Origin: Pseudomonas sp. G34
GTDB lineage: Bacteria; Pseudomonadota; Gammaproteobacteria; Pseudomonadales; Pseudomonadaceae
Direction: 5' to 3'
Assembly (NCBI RefSeq): GCF_031119625.1
Contig: NZ_JAVHZV010000030.1
Coordinates: 434,001-498,000 of the forward strand
Length of the DNA stretch: 64,000 nt
Shown piece after piece: positions 35,219 through 43,617 of the stretch. The translations under genes and the position numbers were made by a program. Under the pieces are notes generated by a model. It was not told where the DNA came from. It saw only the letters and a list, made by a program, of their open reading frames with translations, and searched no databases. Each line of letters starts with the position of its first letter. Position 1 is the first letter of the stretch.

Positions 35219-36331
35219 GTGCAGATCGATAACCGCAGCGGCTTTCCCCACGCCTGGTTCGAGAAGACCGGCCCTGGCGGTGTCGTCTACGACGTGCTGG
35301 TGCTGCGCGGCACCTTCGCGCTGAGCGGTAATTATCAACCGCTGCAACGGGCCGAGGTGCAGACACCCATCGTCTATGCAGACGAATACGACGGTCACCC
35401 CGAGGCCAACCCCCTGCAGAGCGTGCTGCGCCGCGAAGGCGATCTGCTGCTGTTCAAAGCGGCCAGCGATGTCTACGTGACCGGTAGCGCACGCAGCACG
35501 GGCGGCGCTGCCCTGACCGGCTGGCTGGCCGGCATTCGCGTCGGCACGCGGCGCAAGCTGCTGCAACTGCATGGCCCCCGGCGCTTCGTACGCCAGGGGC
35601 AGCAGTGGCACCTGAGCAGCGCCGAGCCCGTCAACCAGGTGCCCCTCGACTACCGCTATGCCTTCGGCGGCTGCTACAGCGTGATGGCCAGCCAGCAAAG
35701 CGAGGTGGAGCGGGTGTACAACCCCGAGAATCCTGCCGGGTGCGGCTGGCTGCCCGCTGAGGCCGACCTGCAAGCCGTGTCGCCCGAAGCGCAGGAGCAG
35801 ATACGCCAATGGCTTGAGGGCGTAAGCGAGCTGCCGGCGCCACAGATCGAGGACGCCGAGGCGCCCATCACCAGCCCCCACGACGTTCTGCCGCCACAAG
35901 GCTTCGCCCCACTCGCCCGCTGGAGCCAGGCCCGCCTGCGCTACGCCGGCACCTACGACGAGCACTGGCAGCGTGAGCGCTATCCGCTGCTGCCCGATGA
36001 TTTCGACGAACGCTTTTACCAGGCCGCACCGCCTGACCTGATTCAGCCCGGCTACCTGAGCGGCGACGAATTCATCTCCCTGCTCGGCATGCTGCCCGAG
36101 GGCCTGACCCACTTCCGCCTGCCGGGGGTGCTGGCGCTGGCCTCCCTGACCGGCACCAGTGGTCATTGCCGGCAAGGGCCACTGGTGCTCGATACCGTGG
36201 CCATCGACCTGGATGCCCGGCAGGTATCGCTGATCTGGCGCGGCACCTTCGAACGTGGCGAGCCCTGGCGAAGACTAGCAATCGGCACGCTGGACGTTCC
36301 CCTGGTGCAGGAGGACGTGCATGGCGCTTGA
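35219..36331 (+). CDS. DUF2169-family T6SS adaptor/chaperone
   Basis: A 370-residue cytoplasmic protein with GTG start at 35219. It opens with the DUF2169 pattern of a Trp-Phe near residue 13 followed by VYDVLVLRGTFAL and PIVYADEYDG. VPLDYRYAFGGCY and NPENPAGCGW are the other diagnostic blocks. Members sit between vgrG and PAAR-like effector genes and load the effector onto the spike; exactly that context is present here. Its end overlaps the start of the PAAR-nuclease gene by 11 bases. The last residues (REP-like VPLVQEDVHGA) are unremarkable. Confidence 0.85.
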   Translation: MQIDNRSGFPHAWFEKTGPGGVVYDVLVLRGTFALSGNYQPLQRAEVQTPIVYADEYDGHPEANPLQSVLRREGDLLLFKAASDVYVTGSARSTGGAALTGWLAGIRVGTRRKLLQLHGPRRFVRQGQQWHLSSAEPVNQVPLDYRYAFGGCYSVMASQQSEVERVYNPENPAGCGWLPAEADLQAVSPEAQEQIRQWLEGVSELPAPQIEDAEAPITSPHDVLPPQGFAPLARWSQARLRYAGTYDEHWQRERYPLLPDDFDERFYQAAPPDLIQPGYLSGDEFISLLGMLPEGLTHFRLPGVLALASLTGTSGHCRQGPLVLDTVAIDLDARQVSLIWRGTFERGEPWRRLAIGTLDVPLVQEDVHGA

Positions 36332-38123
36332 TATCGACATCGTCGCGGGCCCGCACCACAACGCCAACCTGTTCCGTAAGAACTTCGGTATCGACAGCGC
36401 CGAACAGGCGGCTAACGCACTCAATAACCTGGACAGTCTGTATGCCCGTGGCGGCCACCCCTGGGAAGCCTTCACTGCCAGCAACGGCGAGTATTTTCCA
36501 GGCCAGCGGGAGAGCTTCGACAAGACTGCAAGACAGGTCAATGAACTGTACGAAAAAGGCGTTTTCAAGGACGGTGAGCTGGCCGAATCGAAGCCGACAA
36601 AAGACGGCAAGGATCTGCTCGGCAACGCCCGCCACGCCGCCAACGACAGCCATGAATGGAAAGCGGTCTGCTCGGTGCCCGACTTCTGCAAGGTCGGTAA
36701 TGCCGTGGTGCCCTTCGACAGCTTCGCCACCATCGGCAATCAGACCCAGTCTTCGCCAGACGTCAAAGCTCAGGGCGTACCGGTGTACCGAGTCGGCGAC
36801 CTGCACAAGGGCGTACAGGGGGATGCCGGCTCCCATGTGGTGGCCGGAACCTCGTTGGGCGGCGGCTACGTCAAGTTTCTCAGCGGCCAGAGCGACGTCA
36901 AGGTCAACAACATCCCCCTGGTACGCCAGGACAGCGCCTGCCTGGTCAACTGCAACGGTGCAGGTATCGGCGGCGCACTGGGCAAGGTCGTCACCACCCA
37001 GCGCAGCGCGGATACCCAAGCGGAAGCAGCCGACAAAGAGGCCAACCCGGAACTGCAGGCGCTGCTCGAAGCAGAAGCCGACGAGCGCTCGCTGTGGGAG
37101 AAGACCAAGGACTTCGGTTCCGGCGCCTGGAGCAGCACCAAACGCATAGCCGAGGCCAGCGTTGACGACCCGCTGGATACCGGCGTTGGTGTTCTCAAGG
37201 GCATCGGCAACCTGCCTACGGATCTCTGGAACCTCGGCGTGATGGCCAGCAAGTACAGCTCGGCGGCGGGCATCCCGCCCATCGCCCTGCGCGCACAAGC
37301 TATGGAAAAGGCCGCCCTTGCCGCCCACCAGGCCGGCGATCTGGCCAAGGCCAATGAGCTCGCCAGCCAGGCCAGCACGATGATGAGCGCAGGTACCGCA
37401 GGGGATCTCTTCGAACTGAACAGCGATGCGCAAAAGGGCGGCTCGTTCCTGTCGATGTTCATACCGGCTGGTGCCATCGCAAAAGGCGCCGGCACCCTGG
37501 GCAAAGCGGCGCGCGGAATCGAGGCGGTTGACGCCATAGCAGACACCGCACGAGGTGCTGAGGGTGCTGCGCAGGCAGGTAAAACTGCAGAAACCGCCAG
37601 TGAAAGCGCACGAGCAGCCGACGCCACATCGGATGCTGGCAAAGGATCAGACGGCGCCAGACAGGGTGTGCAGATCAAGAAACGAAGGCTCAAAGCAAAC
37701 GACAGCTATGAGCTCAACGGCTACAAATACACCACGGACGCCGAAGGCCGTATCAGCTCCGTCGAAGGCAAGCTGTCACTCAGCAAGGCTGACCGTAATC
37801 CTTACGCTCAGCGCACCGTCGGCAAGAACGATGGGCGGCTCGCCGACGACCAAGGCGGTCATCTTATTGGCTCGCAGTTCGGCGGCCACGGCGGTAAAGG
37901 CAACCTGACTCCCATGCACAAGGACATCAATAATTACCACGCCGGTGAGTGGGGGCAGATGGAGAAGCGCTGGGCTAGCGAACTGGCAGCAGGCAAAGAC
38001 GTGCATGTTAAAATTAGGCCCATATATACCGACGGTAGTTTGCGGGCCAGCGAGTTCAGAATTACCGAGACCATTGGCGGCAATACAGCCAAACACACCA
38101 TCATAAACCCTACAGGTCCCTGA
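36321..38123 (+). CDS. PAAR-like (DUF4150) effector with C-terminal DNA/RNA non-specific nuclease domain
   Basis: A 600-residue predicted T6SS effector. The N-terminal region (about 110-220) is a PAAR-like spike-tip domain (VCSVPDFCKVGNAVVPF, VVAGTSLGGGYVKFLSG). A helical Ala/Gly-rich middle (about 250-440) has hydrophobic stretches that could help cross the prey membrane. The C-terminal domain (about 455-600) carries DDQGGHLIGSQFGG with His514, matching the Endonuclea_NS_2 class where Gly-His-Leu-Ile holds the general base, and NLTPMHKDINNYH with the metal-ligand Asn. The C-terminal coding part is visibly richer in A/T than the N-terminal part, consistent with a swapped toxin tip. A YezG-like immunity gene follows one base after its stop. 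Confidence 0.85.
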   Translation: MALDIDIVAGPHHNANLFRKNFGIDSAEQAANALNNLDSLYARGGHPWEAFTASNGEYFPGQRESFDKTARQVNELYEKGVFKDGELAESKPTKDGKDLLGNARHAANDSHEWKAVCSVPDFCKVGNAVVPFDSFATIGNQTQSSPDVKAQGVPVYRVGDLHKGVQGDAGSHVVAGTSLGGGYVKFLSGQSDVKVNNIPLVRQDSACLVNCNGAGIGGALGKVVTTQRSADTQAEAADKEANPELQALLEAEADERSLWEKTKDFGSGAWSSTKRIAEASVDDPLDTGVGVLKGIGNLPTDLWNLGVMASKYSSAAGIPPIALRAQAMEKAALAAHQAGDLAKANELASQASTMMSAGTAGDLFELNSDAQKGGSFLSMFIPAGAIAKGAGTLGKAARGIEAVDAIADTARGAEGAAQAGKTAETASESARAADATSDAGKGSDGARQGVQIKKRRLKANDSYELNGYKYTTDAEGRISSVEGKLSLSKADRNPYAQRTVGKNDGRLADDQGGHLIGSQFGGHGGKGNLTPMHKDINNYHAGEWGQMEKRWASELAAGKDVHVKIRPIYTDGSLRASEFRITETIGGNTAKHTIINPTGP

Positions 38124-38124
38124 A

Positions 38125-38541
38125 ATGACGCCCGAAATACAGCAGCTGCAGCAAGCCATAGCCCAAGGTGTGTATGAAGTGCTGCCCGATGAAGGCTGGA
38201 TAGACGCTACCTACTCTTTCCTGGCCATCACGCGCTTCTTTTCGGAAAAAGGTCTGTATTGCCGAGATGATGGAAGTACCGTGTCGTTCGTTGCGGAAGA
38301 TGAAGTGAGCGATGCATTTCGTGAGCTGCGTCCCAAGATGGCCGCTCTCCATGAAAATGGGCACGCGTGGTACACCGCAACATTCACACTCACGCCTGAC
38401 GGCAACTTCAGATTCGATTTCATTTATGACGAACTACCGGCATTTGAAATCATTCCTTCTGCCGATAAATGGGCGGACGAGTTCCGCACCTACCCACGAC
38501 CGGAATTGCAGGATCGTATTCCAGCGCAGCCGAAGCTCTAG
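38125..38541 (+). CDS. YezG-like immunity protein for the nuclease effector
   Basis: A 138-residue acidic cytoplasmic protein starting one base after the effector stop. It fits the YezG/DUF600-type immunity pattern: an N-terminal helix (QQLQQAIAQGVYEVLPDEGW), then ENGHAWYTATFTLTPDGNF and DFIYDELPAFE. In Bacillus, YezG blocks the C-terminal nuclease of YeeF, the same nuclease class as predicted upstream, so the pairing is coherent. Base composition is A/T-richer than the T6SS core, as in the toxin domain. High confidence in role as immunity, moderate in family name. Confidence 0.82.
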   Translation: MTPEIQQLQQAIAQGVYEVLPDEGWIDATYSFLAITRFFSEKGLYCRDDGSTVSFVAEDEVSDAFRELRPKMAALHENGHAWYTATFTLTPDGNFRFDFIYDELPAFEIIPSADKWADEFRTYPRPELQDRIPAQPKL

Positions 38542-38644
38542 GGTTGAAGCGACAACAAGCAGCCGCAAACCAGTACAGACTTCATGGCGTGAGTAGCGCC
38601 GTAGGCGCGCTGGTGCGGCGAGCTTCCGCTAAACCTCCTTATGG

Positions 38645-39217
38645 ATGGCAACTGCTGACATGACTCGCTTCCAGCGTATCCAGGCCAGCGTTCCCGCAGG
38701 CGTCGAGCTTCCCGACGCGCTGCGCCGAATCTGCGACTATCTGGACCAAACCGATTACCCCATCAGCGGCTGCATGCGCCTCAGGCCCGACGACTATGGC
38801 GGCCTGCTCGCCTGGTTCGATGGCGACACGGCCATGGCTGCCCACTTCGCCTGCTTCGGCGCCGGCCCGGATGGTTCGCTGGTCGCCTTTTGGCTGCTCG
38901 ACGGTACCGATGCCCGCCAGGTGCCAGTCGTCCATCTGGGTTCGGAAGGTTGCGACAATCGGGTGCTGGCGAAGAACTTCCAGGACTTCCTGCAGCTGTT
39001 CGGCGTCGGCTATGCCGAGTTGGGTTTCGACGACCTGAACCAGCCACCCGACGATCCAGGCTCGGCGCAAAATCTGCGCGCCTGGCTGCAGCGTGAATTC
39101 GCCCTGACCTGCCCGGCAACCGGCGCCAGCATCGTCGAAGAGGCCCGTCGGGCATGCCCCGACATTCAGCATGCCATCGATGAGTGGTTGACGAGCCGCT
39201 ACGGCGAAAAGGCCTGA
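38645..39217 (+). CDS. Hypothetical protein, immunity-like (possibly SMI1/KNR4 type)
   Basis: A 190-residue acidic, soluble protein with no signal peptide. Segments MRLRPDDYGGLLAWFDG, FACFGAGPDGSLVAFWLLDG and VVHLGSEGCDNRVLAKNFQDFLQLFG resemble the SUKH/SMI1-KNR4 pattern (a G-x-D-G-S-LVAFW strand, then a late helix FxxFL). I am not sure of the family. ATG 38645 is used; ATG 38660 is an alternative, and neither has a strong ribosome site. It lies about 100 bases after the YezG-like gene, in a run of small acidic genes downstream of a T6SS effector, which suggests an extra immunity gene. Confidence 0.65.
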   Translation: MATADMTRFQRIQASVPAGVELPDALRRICDYLDQTDYPISGCMRLRPDDYGGLLAWFDGDTAMAAHFACFGAGPDGSLVAFWLLDGTDARQVPVVHLGSEGCDNRVLAKNFQDFLQLFGVGYAELGFDDLNQPPDDPGSAQNLRAWLQREFALTCPATGASIVEEARRACPDIQHAIDEWLTSRYGEKA

Positions 39218-39306
39218 ACGCCTGCCACTGGAGAGCCTTCCGGCTTGCACCCCATGACTTAGACGGGCGGGCGCTTGTCATCGCCGCGCAGACACCAGGC
39301 AGCGCT

Positions 39307-39540
39307 GTGGACATTACCGCCCAACTGGCAGCCGTGGTTCGGCAGTGCACCGAGGGTTTCAGTGCGCTGGATCGCCGCTCAGGCTTCATCGAGACCACCG
39401 AACGCGAAGCGATCTACCTGGCCCTGATGGGCATCATGGATGCCATGGACGAGCAACGCAGTCGGCTGTTCGAAGCCGATAGGCAACCCGTGGATCAGGC
39501 AGCAATCGACGCCGCCATGGACGAGGTGAGCGATTTCTGA
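39307..39540 (+). CDS. Small hypothetical protein
   Basis: A 77-residue acidic, helical protein (MDITAQLAAVVRQC... ending MDEVSDF), from GTG 39307 with AGGCAG about seven bases upstream. The same frame is open back to GTG 39184, which would give 118 residues but overlap the previous gene. No family is recognised. Its small size, acidity and position in the post-effector gene run fit an immunity or immunity-remnant protein. Start uncertain. Confidence 0.45.
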   Translation: MDITAQLAAVVRQCTEGFSALDRRSGFIETTEREAIYLALMGIMDAMDEQRSRLFEADRQPVDQAAIDAAMDEVSDF

Positions 39541-39815
39541 GCTGCAACGCTGCGGCCGCATCACTGGAGTGAAGAACGCTGCCTGGCAGGCAGGTACAGT
39601 CAGCGGGTTGGCGATCACCCAGCGCACCGCGGACCGTGCGCTCGGCGTCGCGTCACCGCCGTGCAGTGAGGCTGCCAGCGCTTGGTCTTCCCGCTCGCCG
39701 GCAGAGGCACGCGCTGCGCAGATGACCGACCAGCGCAGGAGTCGGTACAGTGCTCGACTTGATGGCTTTTGCCGAGGCCTGTCACTACTCAAATGGCGAA
39801 CCGACCGGAGCCTCA
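39541..39815. other. Spacer within the immunity-like cluster
   Basis: A 275-base stretch with no convincing plus-strand gene. A minus-strand frame stays open across it (39379-39822) but has no ribosome site and an arginine-rich, low-complexity product. The sequence could be the relic of a displaced effector tip or insertion; no terminal repeats are visible. Confidence 0.4.
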
Positions 39816-40442
39816 ATGACACCAGATGCGCAACGCCACATTGCCGGTGCGATCATCCGGCACATCAGTCCCTTCGCCGAGCTGGACGTGCCCTGTCACC
39901 AGGCTCCACTGGAGATATCGCTACGTGAACGCTGGGTGGTGCCGCTGTACTTCGGGTTGCACAATGAGACAGCTCGCGAATACCTGGCGGCCAATCTGAG
40001 CGACGCTGACGGGCACCTGGCCAGCCACCTGCTGGCACATGTCGACTGGCGCTCGCGCACAGTAGGCGCCCATCTCGCGGCGCTGATTCCCTGCCCGCAA
40101 CTGGAATCACAAATAGGCCGCCTGCTGCTACGCAGCGACCTGTGCTATGCCGGCTTCGCGTATTGCGTCGCGCTAGCCCGTTTCGCCAGCGATGAGGCGG
40201 TCGACTACCTGGAGCGCTACCTGCACTACTACCTGGGCCAACCACAGCTGTACTTCGATCAGCAGCACGCCATGGCCGCCCTTGCCTACCTCGACCGGCA
40301 ACGGCAGGAGCAGCGCTTGACCAGCCACCTGCCGGCCTGGCATGCCTTCATAGCAGACAAGCAGAGCTGGCAACTGGACACCGCCTGTGAGCACTTCGAT
40401 AACTACATGGCTCACCTCATCCGCTTGGAAAATCGCCAATGA
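39816..40442 (+). CDS. DUF6000-like protein, immunity-like
   Basis: A 208-residue soluble protein. ATG 39816 is chosen for its GGAG site; the frame is open to GTG 39750. Features are SLRERWVVPLYFGLHNETAREYL, then a helical HEAT-like region (HLASHLLAHVDWRSRTVGAHLAAL, CYAGFAYCVALARFASDEAVDYLERYL). I recall this R-W-VVPLY pattern from DUF6000 proteins, which are frequent beside toxin loci, but the assignment is from memory. It overlaps the cbrC-like gene (ATGA), so the two are co-expressed. Confidence 0.65.
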   Translation: MTPDAQRHIAGAIIRHISPFAELDVPCHQAPLEISLRERWVVPLYFGLHNETAREYLAANLSDADGHLASHLLAHVDWRSRTVGAHLAALIPCPQLESQIGRLLLRSDLCYAGFAYCVALARFASDEAVDYLERYLHYYLGQPQLYFDQQHAMAALAYLDRQRQEQRLTSHLPAWHAFIADKQSWQLDTACEHFDNYMAHLIRLENRQ

Positions 40443-40978
40443 AACAGGATCTACCAATCTTCCGTCTGCATCCCAATGCTTACCAGTTGGACCTGTTCGC
40501 ACCCGAGGTCGGCACCTGCTCCTGTTGCGGACACCTACGCGATTGGAAGTACCGTGGTCCGTTCTACGCCATACACAAACCCGACTACCTGTGCCCCTGG
40601 TGCATCGCCGATGGCAGTGCAGCCCGGCGCTACGAGGGGCAATTCAACGACGAGCTCTCCATTGAAGGCTGGCAGCCGGATCCCTCGGTCTCGGCCAACG
40701 CCTTGAATGCAGAGCTGATCGCCGAGGTGTGTGACCGCACGCCGGGCTATCTGGCTTGGCAGCAAGCCCACTGGCTGGTGCATTGCGGGCAGCCGTGCCA
40801 GTTCATCGCTTATGTCGGATCTACCGAGGTAGAAGGGCTGCGACCGGAACTGGCGGCTGATCTGCAGCATCTGAACGACACCCATGTGCAGGCATTGAGC
40901 GCGGACGGCAACCCGACGGGTTATCTGTTTCGCTGCCTACAGTGCGGCACGCATCGCCTGCACACCGACGGCACCTGA
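40439..40978 (+). CDS. CbrC/UPF0167 family protein
   Basis: A 179-residue cytoplasmic protein with the diagnostic pattern of the family: FRLHPNAYQ near the start, two zinc-type Cys pairs (CSCCG and LCPWCIADGSAA), CQFIAYVG and a C-terminal FRCLQCG. The E. coli member CbrC has been linked to colicin E2 tolerance; members also occur as immunity-like genes beside secreted toxins. It overlaps the preceding gene by four bases (ATGA). Confidence 0.82.
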   Translation: MKQDLPIFRLHPNAYQLDLFAPEVGTCSCCGHLRDWKYRGPFYAIHKPDYLCPWCIADGSAARRYEGQFNDELSIEGWQPDPSVSANALNAELIAEVCDRTPGYLAWQQAHWLVHCGQPCQFIAYVGSTEVEGLRPELAADLQHLNDTHVQALSADGNPTGYLFRCLQCGTHRLHTDGT

Positions 40979-41008
40979 ACCATTGAGCCCTGCGCTAGAA
41001 TCGCCGCC

Positions 41009-41557
41009 ATGAAAAAGCCACGCTCCAGCTTCCTCACCGTCATTTGCATCTTCGCCATCGCCGCCGCCGTGATCGGTGGTTTTTGCCTGATCGGCTTGGC
41101 CTTTTATCTGTTCTTCACGGGCGCAATCTTCATCGACGGGGTAGCCAGCGCGGCGGTATTGCTGGTGTTCAGCGCCATTGCCTGGAAAGCGCGCATCACC
41201 TGGGCGAAGCCGGTGGCGGCGGCGGTACTGATTGCCATCACGGCCTATGTCGGCATGTTCCTCGATGCCCGTGGTAACCCGGCCTACAACAAGCCGCTGG
41301 AGTGGTTGTTCGCGCCGGCGGGCGCGCAGTTGCAGACCCGCGAGATCGTCAGCCATGGCGGCGGCAGCACCGGGGTGAACTACGATTTTCACTTCGTCGA
41401 TGCCCGCGGCCAGAGGGTGGATGAACTCAGCAGCTGGGTGGTGGTGCCTTTTCGCTTCTTCGAGTACCTGCTGATCCTGTCCGCCGCCATGTGGCCGATC
41501 ACCTGGCTGCGCGGCCGCTTCGGCCGTTCGCAATGGCTGCCGCCGCCGTCCCGCTGA
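41009..41557 (+). CDS. Hypothetical inner-membrane protein
   Basis: A 182-residue protein. Three hydrophobic segments near residues 9-37, 44-58 and 68-84 are followed by a polar domain (about 85-150) and a last hydrophobic stretch (FFEYLLILSAAMWPITWL). No family recognised. The TAGAAT box at 40996-41001 ends only seven bases before the ATG, and no ribosome site is visible, so the message may be leaderless. Confidence 0.7.
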   Translation: MKKPRSSFLTVICIFAIAAAVIGGFCLIGLAFYLFFTGAIFIDGVASAAVLLVFSAIAWKARITWAKPVAAAVLIAITAYVGMFLDARGNPAYNKPLEWLFAPAGAQLQTREIVSHGGGSTGVNYDFHFVDARGQRVDELSSWVVVPFRFFEYLLILSAAMWPITWLRGRFGRSQWLPPPSR

Positions 41558-41639
41558 GCCGCGCATCCCTCGCTGCACGGCACCGCCCCCGTTTGCCCTC
41601 TACCCTGCTGGCGCCGCCTCGCCGCAAAAGGAAATCACC

Positions 41640-42602
41640 ATGGACAGCAACCCCACCATCAGCCAGGTCGAGCCCGGCCCTGGCGTCGAGCCTCGACAAC
41701 CATCGCGGCTGCCCATGCGCCTGCTGTTCACCGCGCTGGCATGCTGCACGGCAAGCCTGGTGATCCACTGGGTCATCATGTGGCTGACCCTGGAGCCGGA
41801 GCACTTCCAGGCCTACCTGAACAACCTGTGGCAGTTGGCCGCCTATTGGCTGAGTGCGCTGGCCGTCGACGGCTGCAGCGCGTTGCTGCTCGCCCGCTAC
41901 TACCTGCAGCGTCACAACCTGGTGGATGTCAGCCGCCCGGCGCGGCTTATCGCCCTGTTTGTGGCCCTCTACCTGGTGGCCATTTTCGTGGTCGGCCTGC
42001 TCTACAACCTGCTGTGGGCGCAGATAGGGCCCTGGCTGTATGAAAACGCCCGAGGCGTTTCGCCCACCCTGCTCATGCTGCCGCTCAACCTGGTGTCCTT
42101 CCTGCTGGCGAGCCTGTTGCCGCTGTGGCTGAGCCTGCACCTGATGCGCCGCACGGGCCAGTTCCAGAACGGCCTCACCCGGATAAGCCGCGCTGAAACC
42201 GCACTGGCCTTCGGCCTGCTGTTCCTGGTGCTCTACACCAAGCTGCTGACGCTGCTGCCCTCCACTGCCATCAGCCCCTATGGCATGGAGTGGATGCTGG
42301 GCCTCAGCAGTGCCATCGGCCTGGTGTACAGCCTGGTGGCGCTGATCGCCGCCCACCGTTCCCTGCCGACGCAGTTACCGCAGCTGGCGGTAGGCCGCTT
42401 ATTGGCGAGCGTACTGGCGTGCATGGTGAGCTGGCTGCTGGTGGCCGGCGTGCTGGGCTTCGTGTTGCTGGTGGCGCTGTATGCCGGCTCGGAAATTCTG
42501 GTGTTAGTGCTGATGCTGCTGTTCGGGCTCCTGCTGCTGGCGCTGCTGTGGCCGCTGACCCACCTGAGCCTGCGCTGGATCTACCGCCCGCTCGCCGCCT
42601 GA
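41640..42602 (+). CDS. Hypothetical multi-pass membrane protein
   Basis: A 320-residue protein with about eight hydrophobic helices from residue 27 to the end and a short soluble N-terminus. Leu-rich runs dominate (VLVLMLLFGLLLLALLWPL near residues 288-306). No catalytic or transport signature is visible. It follows another membrane protein in the same direction after 82 bases; the ATG at 41640 follows AAGGAAA. Confidence 0.75.
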   Translation: MDSNPTISQVEPGPGVEPRQPSRLPMRLLFTALACCTASLVIHWVIMWLTLEPEHFQAYLNNLWQLAAYWLSALAVDGCSALLLARYYLQRHNLVDVSRPARLIALFVALYLVAIFVVGLLYNLLWAQIGPWLYENARGVSPTLLMLPLNLVSFLLASLLPLWLSLHLMRRTGQFQNGLTRISRAETALAFGLLFLVLYTKLLTLLPSTAISPYGMEWMLGLSSAIGLVYSLVALIAAHRSLPTQLPQLAVGRLLASVLACMVSWLLVAGVLGFVLLVALYAGSEILVLVLMLLFGLLLLALLWPLTHLSLRWIYRPLAA

Positions 42603-42603
42603 G

Positions 42604-42632
42604 TTGCCGGGGTGCTTGCGGTGCGGGACAAT
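42604..42632 (+). promoter_or_regulatory. Sigma-70-type promoter for the HAD phosphatase gene
   Basis: TTGCCG at 42604-42609 and GACAAT at 42627-42632 are 17 bases apart, about 30 bases upstream of the start codon at 42665. Confidence 0.5.
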
Positions 42633-42664
42633 CCGCGCCGATTCAGGCCAGTGGATAACCCAAG

Positions 42665-43312
42665 ATGCAGCAGCGCACCGTTCTTTTCGACCTCGACGGC
42701 ACCCTCACCGACCCGCGTGAAGGCATCACCCGCTCGGTGCAGTATGCGCTGTCGAAACTGGACATCCACGAGCCCGATCTGGTCGCACTTGAACACTTCA
42801 TCGGCCCGCCGCTGCTGCAATGCTTCATGCATACCTACAGCCTGACGGAGGCGCGCGCCTGGGAGGCGGTAAATCACTACCGTGACCGCTTCCGCGAGGT
42901 CGGGCTGTACGAGAACCAGGTGTTCGACGGGGTGATCGAGCTCCTGCAACTGCTGCAGGATCAGGGCCGCACCCTGTACATCGCCACCAGCAAACCCACG
43001 GTGTTTGCCACCGAGATCGCCCGGCACTTCGATTTCGCCCGTTACTTCAAGGCCATCTACGGCAGCGAGTTGGACGGTACGCGCACCAACAAGGTGGAGC
43101 TGATCGCCCACCTGCTCGAGCAGGAAGGCCTGGACCCAACCGATACGCTGATGATCGGCGACCGCAAGCATGACCTGATCGGCGCCCATGGCAACGGCGT
43201 GCGGGCGGTGGCGGTCGGTTACGGGTTTGGCAGCCTGGAAGAGCTGAGCAGTGAACGCCCGGCTCATCATGTGCAGACGCTGGCGCAGCTGCACCAGGCG
43301 TTCTTAGGCTAG
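42665..43312 (+). CDS. HAD-family phosphatase (phosphoglycolate-phosphatase-like)
   Basis: A 215-residue soluble enzyme with all four HAD motifs: FDLDGTLTD near the start (catalytic Asp pair), ATSKP (motif II Ser), the motif III Lys in TRTNKVELIAHLL, and MIGDRKHDLIGA (motif IV acidic pair). A helical cap lies between motifs I and II. It resembles Gph/PpaX-type enzymes; the substrate is not determined. Convergent with a DUF1161 gene 17 bases downstream. Confidence 0.88.
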   Translation: MQQRTVLFDLDGTLTDPREGITRSVQYALSKLDIHEPDLVALEHFIGPPLLQCFMHTYSLTEARAWEAVNHYRDRFREVGLYENQVFDGVIELLQLLQDQGRTLYIATSKPTVFATEIARHFDFARYFKAIYGSELDGTRTNKVELIAHLLEQEGLDPTDTLMIGDRKHDLIGAHGNGVRAVAVGYGFGSLEELSSERPAHHVQTLAQLHQAFLG

Positions 43313-43329
43313 GGTAGCGGCGCGGGCCG

Positions 43330-43584
43330 CTACATCATCCGCGAGCCGGTCAGGTCGTTGCGCTGGTAGATCACCTTGCGGCTACCGCCGTCACAGGTGC
43401 CGATCACCATGGCGTCGTCTTCGACCTCTTCGTTGGGCACGATTTCCAGCGTATAGCTGGCCACGCCCGCAGCCTGGATCTTCACTTCGATTTCCTGCTT
43501 GAGCTCTTCGCACGACTTGGGCGCCGCCCAGGCGCTGCTGCTCATCACGCCCAGCGCCAGCATCACTGCCGTCCATCCTCTCAT
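43330..43584 (-). CDS. DUF1161 exported protein, copy 1
   Basis: An 84-residue periplasmic protein. ATG 43584 has GGAAGG five bases upstream. The signal peptide ends SAWA. The mature part (KSCEELKQEIEVKIQAAGVASYTLEIV, then GTCDGGSRKVIYQR) has the two Cys and the G-T-CDGG motif of DUF1161. A paralogue lies 3.4 kb away (46951-47175). Function unknown. Confidence 0.88.
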   Translation of the reverse strand: MRGWTAVMLALGVMSSSAWAAPKSCEELKQEIEVKIQAAGVASYTLEIVPNEEVEDDAMVIGTCDGGSRKVIYQRNDLTGSRMM

Positions 43585-43617
43585 CACGACCTTCCTCTGC
43601 GTCTAGTTGTTCGGACC

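Noticed and set aside
39379..39822. A 147-residue minus-strand frame crossing the immunity cluster spacer
   Set aside because: No ribosome site, overlaps a plus-strand gene, Arg/Ser-rich product; kept only as a remark on the spacer.
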